Part shown: in pieces, positions 5,438 through 6,980 of the stretch
Numbering within the stretch: position 1 is the first letter of the stretch
How the letters are laid out: each line of letters opens with the position of its first letter
Assembly (NCBI GenBank): GCA_030635995.1
Contig: DAOVXU010000085.1
Location: 1-6,980, forward strand
Source: Arcobacter sp.
Lineage (GTDB): Bacteria; Campylobacterota; Campylobacteria; Campylobacterales; Arcobacteraceae
Direction of reading: 5' to 3'
DNA: 6,980 nt
Notes under the pieces: model-generated
The model's database searches: none
The model's input: the letters and a program-made list of their open reading frames with translations, nothing else
Told to the model about the DNA's origin: nothing
Position numbers and translations under genes: made by a program

Positions 5438-6980
5438 TTATACATTTCTTCCTTTGCTAAATTTTATTTGTTTTGGATTAAATTCTATTTTAAATACTAC
5501 ACCATCTTTATCATTTAAAGCACTTATTTTCCCTCCACAATGATCTTCAATAATAGTTTTTGACATATAAAGTCCTAGTCCTGTACCATCTTTGGCTTTT
5601 TTTGTAGAAAAATATGGATCAAATATTTTATCTATCACATCATCAGGTATTCCTCCTGCATTATCTTTTATGATTAGTGTTGGATTATTTGGTATTTGAG
5701 TATATGTTTTAATTGATATATATGGATTTTCTATCTTATTTTCTAAAAGTGCATCTTCTGCATTTTTAATAATATTTAAAAGAACTTGTTTTACCTCATT
5801 TGAATATGTTTCAAATTCAATATCACAATTTAAATCTATGTTTAAAGATATATTTCTATTTTCTATTGATACTTTTATAATACTTAAAGTACTATCTACT
5901 ATTTTTGTTAAAGAGCTTAATTCTTTTTTCTTATTTGCTTTAAAAAAAGTTCTAAAGTCATCAATAGTATTAGATAGGTGTGTTGAATATTGTATTATTT
6001 TTTCTAGTTTATCTTGACATAACTGTTTATCAAGATTATCTTCCATCATAAGTTTAAACATTAATTTATTCACAACAGCAGTGATGGAACTAAGAGGTTG
6101 TCTCCACTGGTGGGCTATCATAGATATCATCTCACCCATTTGAGCCAATCTACTTTGATCTATCATCTGTTGATCTTTTTGCTTTAATAACAATTGTGCT
6201 TCGTACTGTTCTGTAACATCTTGTACAGTACCTTTTGAGATCAATGGATGATCATCATTATCAAAAGTTGTTTCACATCTCTCCTCTATATATTTAATCT
6301 TTCCTTTATAAGTTATAATTTTATGTATTAAGCGATATGGAATTTTTTTCACTAGATGTTTATCATAAGCTTTAAAAAAAGGAAAGCCATCATCAATATG
6401 TACCATATCAAGATAATTTTGTATTGTTAAATTTGGGTATTTGTTTTTATCAATATCAAATATACTATATGCCATATCATCCAAAATAAAAATATTTTGA
6501 TTTATTTTATATTGCCAATAACCTATTTTAGCTATTTTTTGAGCATTGTGTAGATCATAAAGTGCTAGTTTTATCCTATTTTCAAGAGTTATATTTAATA
6601 CCTCTATCTCAGCTTGTAAATTATTTAATTTTTTATTTTTTTCAATTTCATTTTTTACTTGCATTTGTGTTTGATATATAAAATAAAATAATAACAATAA
6701 TAATATAAATAAAAAAATTCTAGTATTACAAGTATTTTTAATAGTGCTAGATATAAAATCACTCTTCTCATATGTTACAAACCAAGCTAATATTTGTTTG
6801 CCAGATATATCTTTAACAGGTAAAAAAGATACAATATCCCCATAACATAAATGTATATTAGTATAAAGGCTAAATTTTAAACCTTTTTGCATCTTCTCTT
6901 CTATATCATTTTTAATATGTTTTAAACTCTTTTTATTTTCTTTTATACAAATTTCTTTTGTATATTCCTTGGATAAAGCC
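5438..6980 (-). CDS. Membrane sensor histidine kinase (periplasmic sensor, PAS, kinase core), N-terminus beyond the right edge
   Basis: The frame stays open from the stop at 5438 to the window edge. The ATG at 6890-6892 is therefore probably internal: at least 29 more codons precede it (ALSKEYTKEICIKEN and onward) and it has no clear ribosome site of its own. Numbering from that ATG: residues 1-57 are the end of an extracytoplasmic sensor (GDIVSFLPVKDISGK, then AWFVTYEKSD), of a type seen in Cache-like domains. A single membrane helix spans about 58-74, very rich in Leu, Phe and Ile. A coiled coil covers about 76-115, without a recognisable HAMP. A PAS_3-like domain lies at about 118-230 (IGYWQYKI, then GTVQDVTEQ). 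The H-box ISMIAHQWRQPL has His261. The N-box has Asn377 (NIIKNAEDAL), then KDNAGGI at 409-415 and GTGLGLYMSK at 436-445. The kinase core looks complete. A first membrane helix should lie outside the window. It is coupled to the receiver gene directly downstream. Ligand unknown. Confidence 0.92.
   Translation of the reverse strand, partial: ALSKEYTKEICIKENKKSLKHIKNDIEEKMQKGLKFSLYTNIHLCYGDIVSFLPVKDISGKQILAWFVTYEKSDFISSTIKNTCNTRIFLFILLLLLFYFIYQTQMQVKNEIEKNKKLNNLQAEIEVLNITLENRIKLALYDLHNAQKIAKIGYWQYKINQNIFILDDMAYSIFDIDKNKYPNLTIQNYLDMVHIDDGFPFFKAYDKHLVKKIPYRLIHKIITYKGKIKYIEERCETTFDNDDHPLISKGTVQDVTEQYEAQLLLKQKDQQMIDQSRLAQMGEMISMIAHQWRQPLSSITAVVNKLMFKLMMEDNLDKQLCQDKLEKIIQYSTHLSNTIDDFRTFFKANKKKELSSLTKIVDSTLSIIKVSIENRNISLNIDLNCDIEFETYSNEVKQVLLNIIKNAEDALLENKIENPYISIKTYTQIPNNPTLIIKDNAGGIPDDVIDKIFDPYFSTKKAKDGTGLGLYMSKTIIEDHCGGKISALNDKDGVVFKIEFNPKQIKFSKGRNV
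5448..5455 (-). promoter_or_regulatory. Ribosome binding site of the stand-alone receiver, inside the kinase gene
   Basis: AAAGGAAG on the minus strand lies ten bases before the ATG at 5437, within the last codons of the kinase. The stop and start codons abut (TAAATG), an arrangement typical of translational coupling. Confidence 0.6.

Overview
The window is strongly AT-rich. Every convincing gene reads right to left on the minus strand. Short intergenic gaps, poly-A/T-rich codon use, kinases with the H-box HQWRQPL, and an RpfG-like REC-DUF3369-HD-GYP protein together suggest a Campylobacterota genome, most likely of the Arcobacter group. That assignment comes from recognising the style of the sequence, not from a search.

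Layout in the direction of transcription. (1) 6980-5438: a membrane histidine kinase cut by the right edge (periplasmic sensor end, one visible membrane helix, PAS, kinase core). (2) 5437-5000: a stand-alone receiver protein whose ATG directly follows the kinase stop codon. (3) A 100-bp gap holding a good sigma70-like promoter. (4) 4899-3361: a response regulator with a receiver, a DUF3369-like sensor region and an apparently intact HD-GYP c-di-GMP phosphodiesterase domain. (5) 3351-2110: a soluble hybrid, receiver followed by histidine kinase. Its receiver is about two-thirds identical to that of the HD-GYP protein. (6) 2086-419: a second soluble receiver-PAS-histidine kinase, in which the phospho-accepting aspartate is replaced by glutamate. 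(7) 347-1: the first 115 codons of a methyl-accepting chemotaxis-type protein, cut by the left edge. I see no RNA gene, mobile element, CRISPR array or convincing terminator.

How the genes may work together (inference). The window encodes three kinases, four receiver domains, one c-di-GMP-degrading output and one chemoreceptor-like protein, but no DNA-binding output domain. The membrane kinase and its coupled single-domain receiver look like one two-component pair. The genes from 4899 down look like a second unit that joins phosphorylation signals to c-di-GMP turnover and perhaps to motility. The matched receivers on the HD-GYP protein and the 413-residue kinase suggest that both are read by the same upstream kinase. 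The Glu-for-Asp receiver in the last kinase suggests a switch that is permanently on or works without phosphate.
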